DNA of 47,265 bases, from positions 1 to 47,265 of the forward strand of contig CABYOM010000006.1 of the NCBI GenBank assembly GCA_902520595.1, in the 5' to 3' direction. Position 1 is the stretch's first letter. Every line of letters starts with the position of its first letter. Source of the stretch: an uncultured Candidatus Poseidoniales archaeon (GTDB lineage: Archaea > Thermoplasmatota > Poseidoniia > Poseidoniales > Poseidoniaceae). Made by a program: the position numbers and the translations under genes. Below, piece by piece: positions 1-10,728 of the stretch. Under the pieces are notes generated by a model. That model was not told the origin of the DNA. It searched no databases and saw only the letters and a program-made list of their open reading frames with translations.

Positions 1-1682
1 AGAAGTATACGCTTGTTTTCGGATTTATCCTGTCGTAATTTCACAACGAGTTGGTCAATGTCGTTTTTACTCCACTCTCGGTTTTCAATTATTTTCTCGA
101 CACCATCAAATTCGAAATCCGTTAATATTTCATTCATTACTCCATAAGATTGGGAAAAGACAGCGACATGGCCAGGTGTTTGTTCAAGAAGTGCATGAAT
201 GTGATTACGTATTTTATCCCACATTTGTGGTGATCTTTGGGTGTACTTTGTCGTTACATCTCGGGCAACCAAAACCGGTCTTCGCTCCCCTGCAAATGGC
301 GATTCATAAGCCGTTTTCGTGGTTTTTTCTTTCGGTAAATCAAGAATATCAGCATACATTTGAGGCGGGTAGAGTGTTCCCGACATGAGAATTGAGCCTT
401 GAACAGATGAAAATAAAGGTCCAGATACAAGACCCGGGTCAAGAAGGTGCGATGTGATTTTTCCATGCTTTGTTCTTGATTTTTTGCTAGAACTGAAGAC
501 AAGAGAGATAGCAGTTGTTCCTCTAAACATTTCGATACATTTGAGGACATGTCCTAAGCGATAAGAAGAGGTTTCCTTATCTTCTTCATCTGCTTCCACA
601 TCCTGTTCAACAACCACTCGAAATAATACATCAGCCAATCGAGGTAATCGGTGATTCCTTTCGACTGCTCGTTCAGGGTCATTTGATTCTTGATTCAATG
701 TTTTTTGGCCGGTAATCCCCTCATATTCATCGCACGAACGGTGAAAAATATCTGTTAAACGGTCGATTTCAACCATCGATTCTTCATCGTTACCAATGAG
801 GTCCGAGTGGAGTTGTCGAAACAGATTCTCCATCTTTGTTCGAGCGATTTTCATAATTTCCCACGCCCAAGTTGCTACATCAAGTTCTATTGCTGTCGAT
901 GTGGATGCTGTCTTTTGATATGTTTTTGTAAGGGTTCCGACATATTCTTCAAGTTCAAACACGCTACTTCGTATGATGGAAGGAGTAAGGACTCTTTCCA
1001 TACTCATACGAATTCGATCAGGTAAGTTGTGTGCTTCGTCGACAATGAGTATTGATTGCCCTAAACTGATATTCATGGTATTGAGTGAACTCTCTCGAAC
1101 GACTTCAGAGAAGACGTGATTATAATCGCACACGAGAATGTCACAGTCTTTTACTGCAGAACGGCATGTTGACCAAGGACATACGCCCCATGTTCGGCTT
1201 TTTTCGATAATTTCTTCAACGTGGCGAGGGTAATGAAGGATGAAATCTCTCACCTCTTCTCGTCCAGATGCTTTTTCTGAATCTGGTGTTCCTTGTTCAC
1301 AGAAACATTTCCCCGAAAGTACATCGACGTCTCTGCACATTGATTTTCTTCCGATGATATCGGCGACTTTGACAGGCCGTTGTCCTTCATGGAGGCGTGA
1401 ATTGATACTTCTTACCGTTTCAATCACGATATTGTGCTGGGATTGACGACCAGTCAAAAAGAGAATTTTACAAGAGGAACTGGATGTTCGGGCAATTTCC
1501 AATGCAGCAGCGAGTGAAGCAGCCGTTTTACCAATACCCGTTGGAGCGGCTGCAAGATGGTGCCCTTTTTTGCGAAGTGCTTCAGTCGATTCTTGAATCA
1601 TCTCAATTTGACCAGGTCGGGGCTTTTCATGGGCCAGAAAGGGGAAAGTTTGCCCACTTTCCTGACTCACCCCTTCTGTCAT
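1..1682 (-). CDS. XPD/Rad3-like (DinG-type) superfamily 2 DNA helicase with FeS-type cysteines; C-terminus runs off the window
   Basis: Manual reverse-strand translation from ATG at 1682: MTEGVSQESGQTFPFLAHEKPRPGQIEMIQESTEALRKKGHHLAAAPTGIGKTAASLAAALEIA...; Walker A APTGIGKT, Cys cluster (CRDVDVLSGKCFC...CPWSTC), DEAHN box, late motif GSILMSGTLYPP. Absent from the ORF track because no stop lies in the window. Confidence 0.9.
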   Translation of the reverse strand, partial: MTEGVSQESGQTFPFLAHEKPRPGQIEMIQESTEALRKKGHHLAAAPTGIGKTAASLAAALEIARTSSSSCKILFLTGRQSQHNIVIETVRSINSRLHEGQRPVKVADIIGRKSMCRDVDVLSGKCFCEQGTPDSEKASGREEVRDFILHYPRHVEEIIEKSRTWGVCPWSTCRSAVKDCDILVCDYNHVFSEVVRESSLNTMNISLGQSILIVDEAHNLPDRIRMSMERVLTPSIIRSSVFELEEYVGTLTKTYQKTASTSTAIELDVATWAWEIMKIARTKMENLFRQLHSDLIGNDEESMVEIDRLTDIFHRSCDEYEGITGQKTLNQESNDPERAVERNHRLPRLADVLFRVVVEQDVEADEEDKETSSYRLGHVLKCIEMFRGTTAISLVFSSSKKSRTKHGKITSHLLDPGLVSGPLFSSVQGSILMSGTLYPPQMYADILDLPKEKTTKTAYESPFAGERRPVLVARDVTTKYTQRSPQMWDKIRNHIHALLEQTPGHVAVFSQSYGVMNEILTDFEFDGVEKIIENREWSKNDIDQLVVKLRQDKSENKRIL

Positions 1683-1706
1683 AACAGCAGTTCTGCGTCG
1701 ACCCCT

Positions 1707-1997
1707 CTAAAGGATTGGGGGAATAACAGTTGACAGCGGTCGCACTGTCGTGAGTAATTGTGCCCAGGTATGTGGGGGTCCTGGACACGTGGGAACCAAC
1801 CAACTTAGCAAGCTGGCGTGGAATCTGAGTCCCCCCCGCCCGTCTTTCGAGGGGAGGTGTGTTGGGTTTTGTTGTAGTCCAGCGCGTGCAAGACGGGCAC
1901 GCAGACGCAAAGCGGCAAATCCATACGGCTTGGACAAATCCCGTACGGCGTTGAAGGTGGCATCCCGAGTCTCGCTAACATCGTTTTGCCAATTCAT
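1707..1997 (-). CDS. small hypothetical protein (96 aa)
   Basis: ORF between the RHH gene (29-bp gap) and the helicase (24-bp gap), same strand; GGAGGGG motif just upstream of the ATG. An overlapping plus-strand ORF (1750-2118) is less consistent with the operon layout. Confidence 0.45.
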   Translation of the reverse strand: MNWQNDVSETRDATFNAVRDLSKPYGFAALRLRARLARAGLQQNPTHLPSKDGRGGLRFHASLLSWLVPTCPGPPHTWAQLLTTVRPLSTVIPPIL

Positions 1998-2026
1998 TTT
2001 CCATCCCCTCCTGCACTCTCACCCAC

Positions 2027-2401
2027 TCATTCGTGGTATTCTTCGCGTCGTATCGTTGAACTCTTTGCTTCAGCAAGGAGTTCATCGAGTTGTTGTGTCA
2101 TTTCAGAACGGCTCTTAATCGCCTGTTCGATGTAAAGTGAAAGCCCTTCTTGGGCTGCTGCTTCAGGAGTCGTTCCTTGAAGTTCGTAGAGTTGGCCGAG
2201 AAGCATCTTATCGCCATGACCGATCGGGATTCGGACTGAATCCATACCCGTAAGCATTGGCTGTCCTTTGAGGTATTGCTGAATAGCAGCTCGAATAACA
2301 TCGGAGCGGTTACGTGCTCCATCAAGACCGACTCGTGCATCGAGCAATGCGATTTCGTCTTCAGTAATTCTGAGTGAGACAAGGTTGCTTGGGGTTGCCA
2401 T
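2027..2401 (-). CDS. ribbon-helix-helix (CopG/MetJ-like) transcriptional regulator
   Basis: N-terminus MATPSNLVSLRITEDEIALLDARVGLDGARNRSDVIRAAIQQYL has the RHH pattern. Start trimmed from 2506 to ATG at 2401, which has an upstream GGAGGAAT. Confidence 0.8.
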   Translation of the reverse strand: MATPSNLVSLRITEDEIALLDARVGLDGARNRSDVIRAAIQQYLKGQPMLTGMDSVRIPIGHGDKMLLGQLYELQGTTPEAAAQEGLSLYIEQAIKSRSEMTQQLDELLAEAKSSTIRREEYHE

Positions 2402-2623
2402 TTTGATTCCTCCGTATCCGTTGGGTAGGTAAGGAGGTATATCAATGTAGCGCAATTGATGACATATTGTCTTACAAGTGATTACTGTATGAAGGGCTTG
2501 CAGCACCCCGTCTACTCATGCAGAGAGGAAATTGTGTAGACAAATTCGTATTCAGCCGTCATACAATTGTATCACGGCGTCTTGAAGCGCAAGTAGAACC
2601 TTCTAATACGGGTAACTTTACCA

Positions 2624-3076
2624 TTGAACATGGCTCTTGAACCATCCCGTGGACTCTACCTTTACCTGCGGACACTCACCAGTGCAATGGAAGACTCAAT
2701 CATTACCGATGATGAAGCGAGCATCTTGCACGTTCTTGCCGTTGCTCTTGGCGTCAATCCCAGTGACACTGCTTTCTGCCTTGCCGTCGTAAGGGGCGAG
2801 GAGACAAACCCGTTTGACGGAACTGAATTTGACTACTCTGGCCATCACACTGGAGATGCCATCACCTACCAATCTGCATTGATTGCAGCTTTGGATGACG
2901 AAGTGATCACTGAAGATGAATGGGCAATGCTCACCGTACTACGAACGCTTATTGGCCTGCAAGAAGACCAACACTCTATGATTGAGGAAGCAATTCACGC
3001 GATGGCTGAAACCGATTCAAACGGTGTTCGAAGACTCGAACGACTGAAGCGGTTCAATACTGTCTGCCCTTTCTGA
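2624..3076 (+). CDS. TerB-like acidic helical protein
   Basis: Two similar helical halves (AMEDSIITDDEASILHVLAVALGV and ALDDEVITEDEWAMLTVLRTLIGL) resemble the TerB-like fold. Confidence 0.5.
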   Translation: MNMALEPSRGLYLYLRTLTSAMEDSIITDDEASILHVLAVALGVNPSDTAFCLAVVRGEETNPFDGTEFDYSGHHTGDAITYQSALIAALDDEVITEDEWAMLTVLRTLIGLQEDQHSMIEEAIHAMAETDSNGVRRLERLKRFNTVCPF

Positions 3077-3140
3077 TTTGCAGGTAGCCCATTTGTCTGC
3101 AACTGTGCTTCTAAGCAACTCTGTCCATGGTAATACTTAG

Positions 3141-4544
<1,404 letters not shown>

Positions 4545-4599
4545 TTTTAATTAATCATTCAAGGCAAACAATCTAAAGCCATGCTTAGCAGCGGACATC

Positions 4600-5142
4600 A
4601 TGCCTCAACTAAATGCCGGCGACGACGCGCCTTCTATTGTATTGCCTGCCATTGATGGGACTGATTTCGACCTTTCAAAATTCAAGGGAAAGCGAGTGAT
4701 TCTGACCTTTTTCCGTTTTGATTCATGTCCGTTCTGTAACCTTCGCGTTCACCGACTGGTCAAGCGTTGGGGTGAGTTCCCTGAAGATACGGTTATGGTC
4801 GGTATTTTCGATGCGAAATTAAGTGCATTGAAGAAGCGAATGAAAAAGCACAAAGTTCCGTTCACATTAGTCGCGGATGAAACGTATGAACACTTCCTCA
4901 ACAACGGTGTTAAGAAATCCTTCTTCAGAATCATGATGGCACCTTTGCGTGCTCCGATTACGTTCTTGGAAACGGTCGTTCGCGGTTACCTCCCACTGAC
5001 GCTCTCAATATCCAAACTTTCAACCCTTCCAGTAGATATCCTGATTGATGAGAACGGTAAAATTGTCGAAGCACATTATTGCAGAGATACTGTTGACCAC
5101 CTTCCAATTGAGAGAATGGTTGACTTTGCAAAAGGCAATTGA
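4600..5142 (+). CDS. peroxiredoxin / AhpC-TSA-like redoxin
   Basis: N-terminal AGDDAPSIVLPAIDGTDFDLSKFKGKRVILTFFRFDSCPFCNLRVHRL, thioredoxin fold with CPFC. Confidence 0.8.
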   Translation: MPQLNAGDDAPSIVLPAIDGTDFDLSKFKGKRVILTFFRFDSCPFCNLRVHRLVKRWGEFPEDTVMVGIFDAKLSALKKRMKKHKVPFTLVADETYEHFLNNGVKKSFFRIMMAPLRAPITFLETVVRGYLPLTLSISKLSTLPVDILIDENGKIVEAHYCRDTVDHLPIERMVDFAKGN

Positions 5143-5147
5143 TTGAT

Positions 5148-5627
5148 TTAGGCTTCTTTTCCTTTACCGAAGATTTCCTTTGGACGTAAAATCTGTTGAC
5201 ACACCCAAGTGTCGTCTTGTTCAATAAACAGCGCACACGCTGCAGTAGGCATTGGGTGGTATTCACCTGTCAGTTCATACACTGCAAGTTCAGTTGCCGG
5301 ATTGTGAGCAAGAATCAGGAGTGTTTCCTCTGGTTGCGAAGACGCCATGCATGAAAACAGAGTCGGCACGGTTGGATGATACAATTCGGTCAAAGGCTCA
5401 ATGGAGATTTCACCAAATTTGCCCTTCATCAAGTCCAATGTCTCCATGGTTCTCTGTGAGTCACTGGTGAGAACTCTGTTTGGTTGCCAACCTAATTCAA
5501 ATAATTTCACTGCCATTCTCGGAGCATCTCGTTTTCCCCTTGGATTCAAAGGTCGTTGATGGTCAGATAAAGATGAATCATTCCAATCGCTTTTGGCATG
5601 GCGCATGAGAATGACTCTTCGTGACAT
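5148..5627 (-). CDS. SixA-like histidine phosphatase
   Basis: RRVILMRHAKSDWND...TSDSQRTMETL...LILAHNPATELAVYELTG; start trimmed to MSRRVIL at 5627. Confidence 0.85.
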   Translation of the reverse strand: MSRRVILMRHAKSDWNDSSLSDHQRPLNPRGKRDAPRMAVKLFELGWQPNRVLTSDSQRTMETLDLMKGKFGEISIEPLTELYHPTVPTLFSCMASSQPEETLLILAHNPATELAVYELTGEYHPMPTAACALFIEQDDTWVCQQILRPKEIFGKGKEA

Positions 5628-5665
5628 CAAACACACGATTGTGCAGTCATTGAAGAGTCTTGTCT

Positions 5666-8600
5666 TCACTGTTGATAGGCAATCCAAGCGCCCGATGCAG
5701 TATCGTAATACGAGAGAGAGCCATCGGCTGCCTTTGACCAGTTTACTCCATTATCTTCCCACTGTTGTGGTTCTTGACTAATCGAAGGAACCTCTTTCAC
5801 CGCTTCGTATTGCATGTTTGAATCGGTTGCAGAGTCGGTATACTGTTGTTCAGCAAAAGGAGAAGCATCTGTGACATCTTGATTTCTTCGAACAATGAGT
5901 AATGCTGCGATGGCAATGAAAACCAGCAGAGCGACAACAGCGATGATCAAGCCGCCACTTCCGCCACTTTCAGAGGCTTTCTCCGAGCGTGCAGGGTCTT
6001 CAGGATAGTAGTCATAGGTGTCTGAGACCCCGTCACCATCAGTGTCTGTTGTTTCATTACGGTCAAGAGGGAAGTCATCTTCTGCATCATTGACACCGTC
6101 TTGGTCAGTATCCATTTGTGTCAAAGCACATCCATCATCAAATACTATTGAGCCAATTGGAGAAAGTGGACAGGTGTCGTTAATATTTTTCACACCATCT
6201 TCATCGTCGTCTTTTTGATATTCTGAACATCCGTCAAAATCAACACCATGTTCTTCATCGGTATTTGGACACAGATCTTTGGCGTTGTTGATGTTATCGT
6301 TATCGGTATCGAGCTGCGAATCTGCACAACCTCTGTTGTTGACTTGTTCTCCTTGAGGTGTAGCAGGGCATGAATCAATAGTATTGTCAATCATATCTGC
6401 GTCATCGTCAATTTGGTTGTCAGCACATCCAGTTGAATTGGTAATTTGACCGATTTCCGTATCCGGGCACAAATCATCGCTGTTCCAGATTGCATCGTTA
6501 TCGTCATCACGTTGAGCATCAGAACACCCATCTTCATCGACTTCGGCACCTTGTGCGGTCGTTTGACAAAGATCATCCATATCGTTGATGCCATCGTTGT
6601 CCGTATCACGCTGAGCTGCCGAACAGCCTACCCCATTTACCAAAGATCCTGGTGAGGTTGAAGGACATTCATCCAGTTGGTCATTGATACTGTCTCCATC
6701 TGTGTCAAGTTGTGAATCTGCACATCCAGCAGCATCCACGGAAGAACCCAGTGGTGTCATAGGGCAAGCATCAAACGCATCCATTACTCCATCGTTATCT
6801 CCATCCTCTTGTGAACCTGAACATCCTGTATCATCTACTGTTTCGCCTGCCGGTGTTGTAGGACACGCATCAAGGTCGTTGGTTACTCCATCCAGGTCAT
6901 CGTCTTTCTGCTGCGCGCTGCATCCGTTCAAATCGACAGTTTGCCCAACAGGAGTGTTGAGGCACTGGTCAGGAGTGTCACCATTTGGATTGTCTCCATA
7001 CCCATCGCCGTCATCATCAAACCATTGAGTTGGCTCGGATGGGAATCGGTCTGCAGCGTTTCCGTTTTGGTTGTCACCGTAACCGTCTCCATCAGAATCT
7101 TGCCACTGTGTGCCATCCATAGGGAAGGCATCAGGGTCATTTCCGGCTTGGTTATCACCGAAACCATCCTTATCTTGGTCAGCCCATTGGGTAGCATCAC
7201 TTGGGAATGCATCGCCGTTGTTTCCCGTTGGATTATCCCCATAGCCGTCACCATCGGAATCTTCCCATTGGGTAGAGTCGGTCGGGAAATCATCAGGAGA
7301 TGTCCCGGGGGGGTTGTCTCCATATCCATCACCATCTTGGTCAGACCATTGGCTTGAGTCAGCAGGGAATGCATCACCGTTCGTACCTGTTGAATTATCT
7401 CCATATCCGTCTCCATCAGTGTCTTCCCATTGCGTTGGGTCTGCAGGATACTCGTCTGCATAATTGCCTGCAGAATTATCTCCGTAACCATCACCGTCTT
7501 GATCGGACCATTGAGTAGGGTCGTAGGGGAATGCATCAGAGGAATTACCGTTTGGATTATCTCCATAACCGTCTCCATCCTGGTCATTCCATTGTGAACT
7601 GTCTAATGGGAATGCATCGGGTGAATTACCAGTAAGATTGTCTCCATAACCATCTCCATCAAGGTCTGAATACTGGCTGCCGTCGGTGGGGAATGCATCG
7701 ATGAGGTCGTTGTAACCATCACCATCGGAGTCTTTCTGAGAAAGTTCGCATCCATTCAGATCCACAGTTGCACCAGCAGTCGTGTTCGCACACAGGTCAT
7801 ACTCATTGGCAACGCCATCGTTATCATCATCAAGCGTCAAAGAGAAACAATCACTGTCACCAATCAATTGGACATTGACATCAGAATACAGATTGACGAC
7901 CGCACAGTAGATTCCGCTCATGTTTGGTGTTGCGTAAGTGAAGGTTTGCATACTCATGTTTTGGGCAGTCGCCGTGAAATTCGAGAGAGCGGAAGATGCA
8001 AGTGAAGCACCAGCAGCATCGGTAACTAAAATCTGGTATTTGTATTGGTCTCCAGTAACCAAGTCGCTGCCTTTGACCATGACATCATTGGTTGCAGAAG
8101 TTGGACTGGTCGAATACGAGTCGATGAGCATGCTTGGTAGTTGAGGAATGAACTCATCATTGTGGATTCCAATTGCGCCTCCATTTGAAGTTAAATTGAC
8201 TTGAGTGTTGTTGAAGGAAAGGAACGCAACAAATCCATGATCGTTCATGGTTGTCGGTCCATTCCATGTAATCTGCCAAGATTTATCGGTGACGGTATCG
8301 GTAGAGAAGGTAACATTCACTTGGTCAACAACGGATGCTGATAGTGCTACATCGACGTCCATAGAATTGGTGAAGTTGTTGTCGAATTCAACTATATCAT
8401 AGACAAGCCACCAAATTGTGTAATCGGTATACATGGTGAGGTTCGATGCATAGATTTCACCAGTCGTCGATGAGGTAACATCGATTTCAAGCATTTCGAT
8501 GTAGATACAGTCTTCATCTTCATCAAGCATAGCGCCATTTATATCCTTCAATACCGATTCAGAGCAATATTCTGATTCTTCCATACTCGGTGATGCAGCA

Positions 8601-9766
8601 GTGGCATTGACCATCATTGATGTAGCAGTTGCATTCAATGTGCCGTTTGTAGGTGCGGACCAAGTTTCGGTTCCATCGAGGAAATACTGAACGCTCGAGT
8701 GGTTGTAGAGATAGGAATTTCCGACGGTTAATCCCGTAAATTCAAGTAACGAATCAGTGGTGCTGTTCATGGTTACTTCAACTGATTCAAACGTCTGACC
8801 GCCTCCTGGTAAATTGGTCGTAATCGAAATATCGTAGACATTGACGTCTCCGCTGTATCCATAGACCTGCAGATACGTCGTTTGATTTGAGGAGGAGAAA
8901 ACAGTCATCGATTCAATATTTCCGGTCGAACCAGAGCTTGAGAGATAAGCCCCTGCTGCACTGTTCCAATCGGTATCGATGTCACCGTTCGCACCGTTAA
9001 AAGTGATGTTTGCATAATAGGTCACACCCGTGATCATATCGATTTCAAAATAATCCTGATCGATTGAGGTGTGAATCGATAGGCCTGTACATGAAAGTGG
9101 AAGCATCGATGCTTGAGTAGCAGTCGGTGCAGCATCGTTTGGTTCCAGAATATCCGAAACGAGTGTTCCTGAGCCAGCACAGTTTGATGGCGGTGAGGTA
9201 CCATTACCTCCACCAGTACCGTTTCCGGATGAGATGCTAAATGTCCAGAAGTCAAGGATGTAGAATCCATAGCCGTCATAACGCGACATTTGGACATAAA
9301 CGGTTCCTCCATGAGCAGTAGCTGAATTATTGGTGCTTACAGATTCGGGATTATACATGTATGAGGAATCCATGACGTTTCCATTCGCATCAAAGATTGC
9401 AATATCAAAATCATTGAAGTATGTTGATCCGTTTGAAGAAGTATATGTTGAATTAAAAGAAAGTTCCAGTGCCATCCCTTCATTTGCTGAAAGATTAACT
9501 GCGAACCAATCTAAATCATCGTTAACATCGAATTCTCCGAAGTCAGAGAAATACACAGGAGCGAACCCTGAAACATTGGCAACAAATGTTGAATTAATTC
9601 CAGACATGTTGTCTGGTAGGTCGAAACTGGTTCCGAAATCGTTTTGATTTGGCCCTATCGCTGACGCGGTTGGAACAGCAAGAGTAAGCGTTGTAAATAC
9701 GAGCATCAATGCCAAAAAAAAGGCGTTGGTTTTGCTTGTGGCTGTAGTTCTCGATAACGAGGGCAT
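5666..9766 (-). CDS. giant secreted/membrane-anchored TSP3-type Ca-binding repeat protein with C-terminal TM and short cytoplasmic domain
   Basis: Signal/TM sequence MPSLSRTTATSKTNAFFLALMLVFTTLTLAVPTASA; PPC-like N-terminal regions; 27-aa DxDGDGYGDN...FPxDxTQW repeats, then ~33-aa DxDxDGxxDxxDxCPxT...GC repeats; TM GGLIIAVVALLVFIAIAALLIVRR; C-terminus WEDNGVNWSKAADGSLSYYDTASGAWIAYQQ. Start trimmed from 9880 to avoid overlap with the upstream gene. Confidence 0.85.
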   Translation of the reverse strand: MPSLSRTTATSKTNAFFLALMLVFTTLTLAVPTASAIGPNQNDFGTSFDLPDNMSGINSTFVANVSGFAPVYFSDFGEFDVNDDLDWFAVNLSANEGMALELSFNSTYTSSNGSTYFNDFDIAIFDANGNVMDSSYMYNPESVSTNNSATAHGGTVYVQMSRYDGYGFYILDFWTFSISSGNGTGGGNGTSPPSNCAGSGTLVSDILEPNDAAPTATQASMLPLSCTGLSIHTSIDQDYFEIDMITGVTYYANITFNGANGDIDTDWNSAAGAYLSSSGSTGNIESMTVFSSSNQTTYLQVYGYSGDVNVYDISITTNLPGGGQTFESVEVTMNSTTDSLLEFTGLTVGNSYLYNHSSVQYFLDGTETWSAPTNGTLNATATSMMVNATAASPSMEESEYCSESVLKDINGAMLDEDEDCIYIEMLEIDVTSSTTGEIYASNLTMYTDYTIWWLVYDIVEFDNNFTNSMDVDVALSASVVDQVNVTFSTDTVTDKSWQITWNGPTTMNDHGFVAFLSFNNTQVNLTSNGGAIGIHNDEFIPQLPSMLIDSYSTSPTSATNDVMVKGSDLVTGDQYKYQILVTDAAGASLASSALSNFTATAQNMSMQTFTYATPNMSGIYCAVVNLYSDVNVQLIGDSDCFSLTLDDDNDGVANEYDLCANTTAGATVDLNGCELSQKDSDGDGYNDLIDAFPTDGSQYSDLDGDGYGDNLTGNSPDAFPLDSSQWNDQDGDGYGDNPNGNSSDAFPYDPTQWSDQDGDGYGDNSAGNYADEYPADPTQWEDTDGDGYGDNSTGTNGDAFPADSSQWSDQDGDGYGDNPPGTSPDDFPTDSTQWEDSDGDGYGDNPTGNNGDAFPSDATQWADQDKDGFGDNQAGNDPDAFPMDGTQWQDSDGDGYGDNQNGNAADRFPSEPTQWFDDDGDGYGDNPNGDTPDQCLNTPVGQTVDLNGCSAQQKDDDLDGVTNDLDACPTTPAGETVDDTGCSGSQEDGDNDGVMDAFDACPMTPLGSSVDAAGCADSQLDTDGDSINDQLDECPSTSPGSLVNGVGCSAAQRDTDNDGINDMDDLCQTTAQGAEVDEDGCSDAQRDDDNDAIWNSDDLCPDTEIGQITNSTGCADNQIDDDADMIDNTIDSCPATPQGEQVNNRGCADSQLDTDNDNINNAKDLCPNTDEEHGVDFDGCSEYQKDDDEDGVKNINDTCPLSPIGSIVFDDGCALTQMDTDQDGVNDAEDDFPLDRNETTDTDGDGVSDTYDYYPEDPARSEKASESGGSGGLIIAVVALLVFIAIAALLIVRRNQDVTDASPFAEQQYTDSATDSNMQYEAVKEVPSISQEPQQWEDNGVNWSKAADGSLSYYDTASGAWIAYQQ
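6060..6974 (-). repeat. tandem ~99-bp coding repeat (TSP3-like 33-aa DTDNDGINDMDDLCxxTxxGxxVxxxGCxxxQ units)
   Basis: Regular paired-Cys TSP3-like units in the same ORF. Confidence 0.8.
6975..7740 (-). repeat. tandem ~81-bp coding repeat (27-aa DQDGDGYGDNxxGNxxDAFPxDxTQW units, about 9 copies)
   Basis: Read directly from the translated ORF; units differ by substitutions but keep length. Confidence 0.85.
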
Positions 9767-9809
9767 AAACAAGCGATTCCGTAATAGTTTAAGATACTCT
9801 CTGATGGAA

Positions 9810-10091
9810 TTAAATCGCTGTAGGAGCAACATGTCCATCATTTTTGTCTTCTGGCTTGCGAACTCTCGACCAAACTCCACCCATCAAGTCATCATGGCAT
9901 TTTGTGCAATAGTAGAATCGACGGTATGCTTCTCTGAAAGAATAGGCCTTCTTTCCTGTAGCGACGAGGAAACCTTCCGGGGAGAGTCGAGATACTATGC
10001 CCCCTTCTTGTCCACACCCAGGGAAATCACACACCGCTGGTCCGCTCATGATACGCACACATGCTTGAGGGTCTTTAATGGTCGTATCCAT
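9810..10091 (-). CDS. small Cys-containing putative zinc-binding protein
   Basis: MDTTIKDPQACVRIMSGPAVCDFPGCGQEGGIV...FYYCTKCHDDLMGGVW; CxxxxC and CxxC knuckles; fits between flanking genes on the same strand. Confidence 0.65.
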   Translation of the reverse strand: MDTTIKDPQACVRIMSGPAVCDFPGCGQEGGIVSRLSPEGFLVATGKKAYSFREAYRRFYYCTKCHDDLMGGVWSRVRKPEDKNDGHVAPTAI

Positions 10092-10121
10092 TGTTCGGTT
10101 GAATGAGATTTGGGGGCTATC

Positions 10122-10523
10122 TCACTCTGTTTCTGGTGCGGGTTCAATGATGACTAGAGGAATATTTGCTTCAATGGCTTGGCCTTCTTCACAATTCACT
10201 GAAGTCACTTTGCCTGTAACAGGTGCCTGAATCTCATTTTGCATTTTCATCGCTTCGAGGATCAAAATTACTTGACCTTCAACGACTTCATCACCTTGCT
10301 TGACTTCTACAGTGACAACTTTTCCAGGAATATTTGCAGATACGGTGCCTGATTTTTTCTTTTTTCCACCGCCGCTTCGCTTCTTCTTAGCGACAGGTGC
10401 AGCATCGGGGATCTCGATTTGGAAGGTTTTTCCTTCAACGGTAGCAGACCATGAAGTTCCTTCGCCTTCAATAGCGACTTCGAATTCAGCTCCATCAACA
10501 ATCACTTTTCGAGTTTCAGTCAT
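10122..10523 (-). CDS. biotin carboxyl carrier protein subunit of an acyl-CoA carboxylase
   Basis: C-terminal biotinyl domain with EAMKM (LILEAMKMQNEIQAPVTGKVTSVNCEEGQAIEANIPLVIIEP), preceded by a KKKRSGGGKKKKSG linker. Confidence 0.93.
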   Translation of the reverse strand: MTETRKVIVDGAEFEVAIEGEGTSWSATVEGKTFQIEIPDAAPVAKKKRSGGGKKKKSGTVSANIPGKVVTVEVKQGDEVVEGQVILILEAMKMQNEIQAPVTGKVTSVNCEEGQAIEANIPLVIIEPAPETE

Positions 10524-10527
10524 TTCT

Positions 10528-10719
10528 TCACTTCCATGGCGAGCGGCCAGCTCGTTTTTGCATCAAGGACGCTTGACCCATATTCATTCTTCGATGGTCT
10601 TGTGACCAGGCAAGGCCTGGCTTTCGTGCAATTTGTCCTGGGTCTTCACCCTCTTGCGATAACATTGAGATGACCGCTGCAATGGCTGCCATTCGGAGAG
10701 TGTCATCGTCATGTTCCAT
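10528..10719 (-). CDS. small carboxylase-associated subunit (OadG-gamma/AccE-epsilon-like, without obvious TM)
   Basis: 63 aa, between the carboxyltransferase and carrier genes: MEHDDDTLRMAAIAAVISMLSQEGEDPGQIARKPGLAWSQDHRRMNMG...; AAIAAVI...W...R pattern and gene position resemble OadG/epsilon C-terminal segments. Confidence 0.55.
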   Translation of the reverse strand: MEHDDDTLRMAAIAAVISMLSQEGEDPGQIARKPGLAWSQDHRRMNMGQASLMQKRAGRSPWK

Positions 10720-10728
10720 GTAATCGCC

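Noticed and set aside
6928-7587. 219-aa minus-strand ORF and plus-strand ORFs within the TSP3 repeat region
   Set aside because: Alternate frames kept open by the repetitive DNA; not independent genes.
6060-7740. Possible CRISPR array from regular repeats
   Set aside because: Repeats are in-frame coding TSP3 units without conserved repeat/unique spacer alternation; no cas genes nearby. No CRISPR seen elsewhere in the window.
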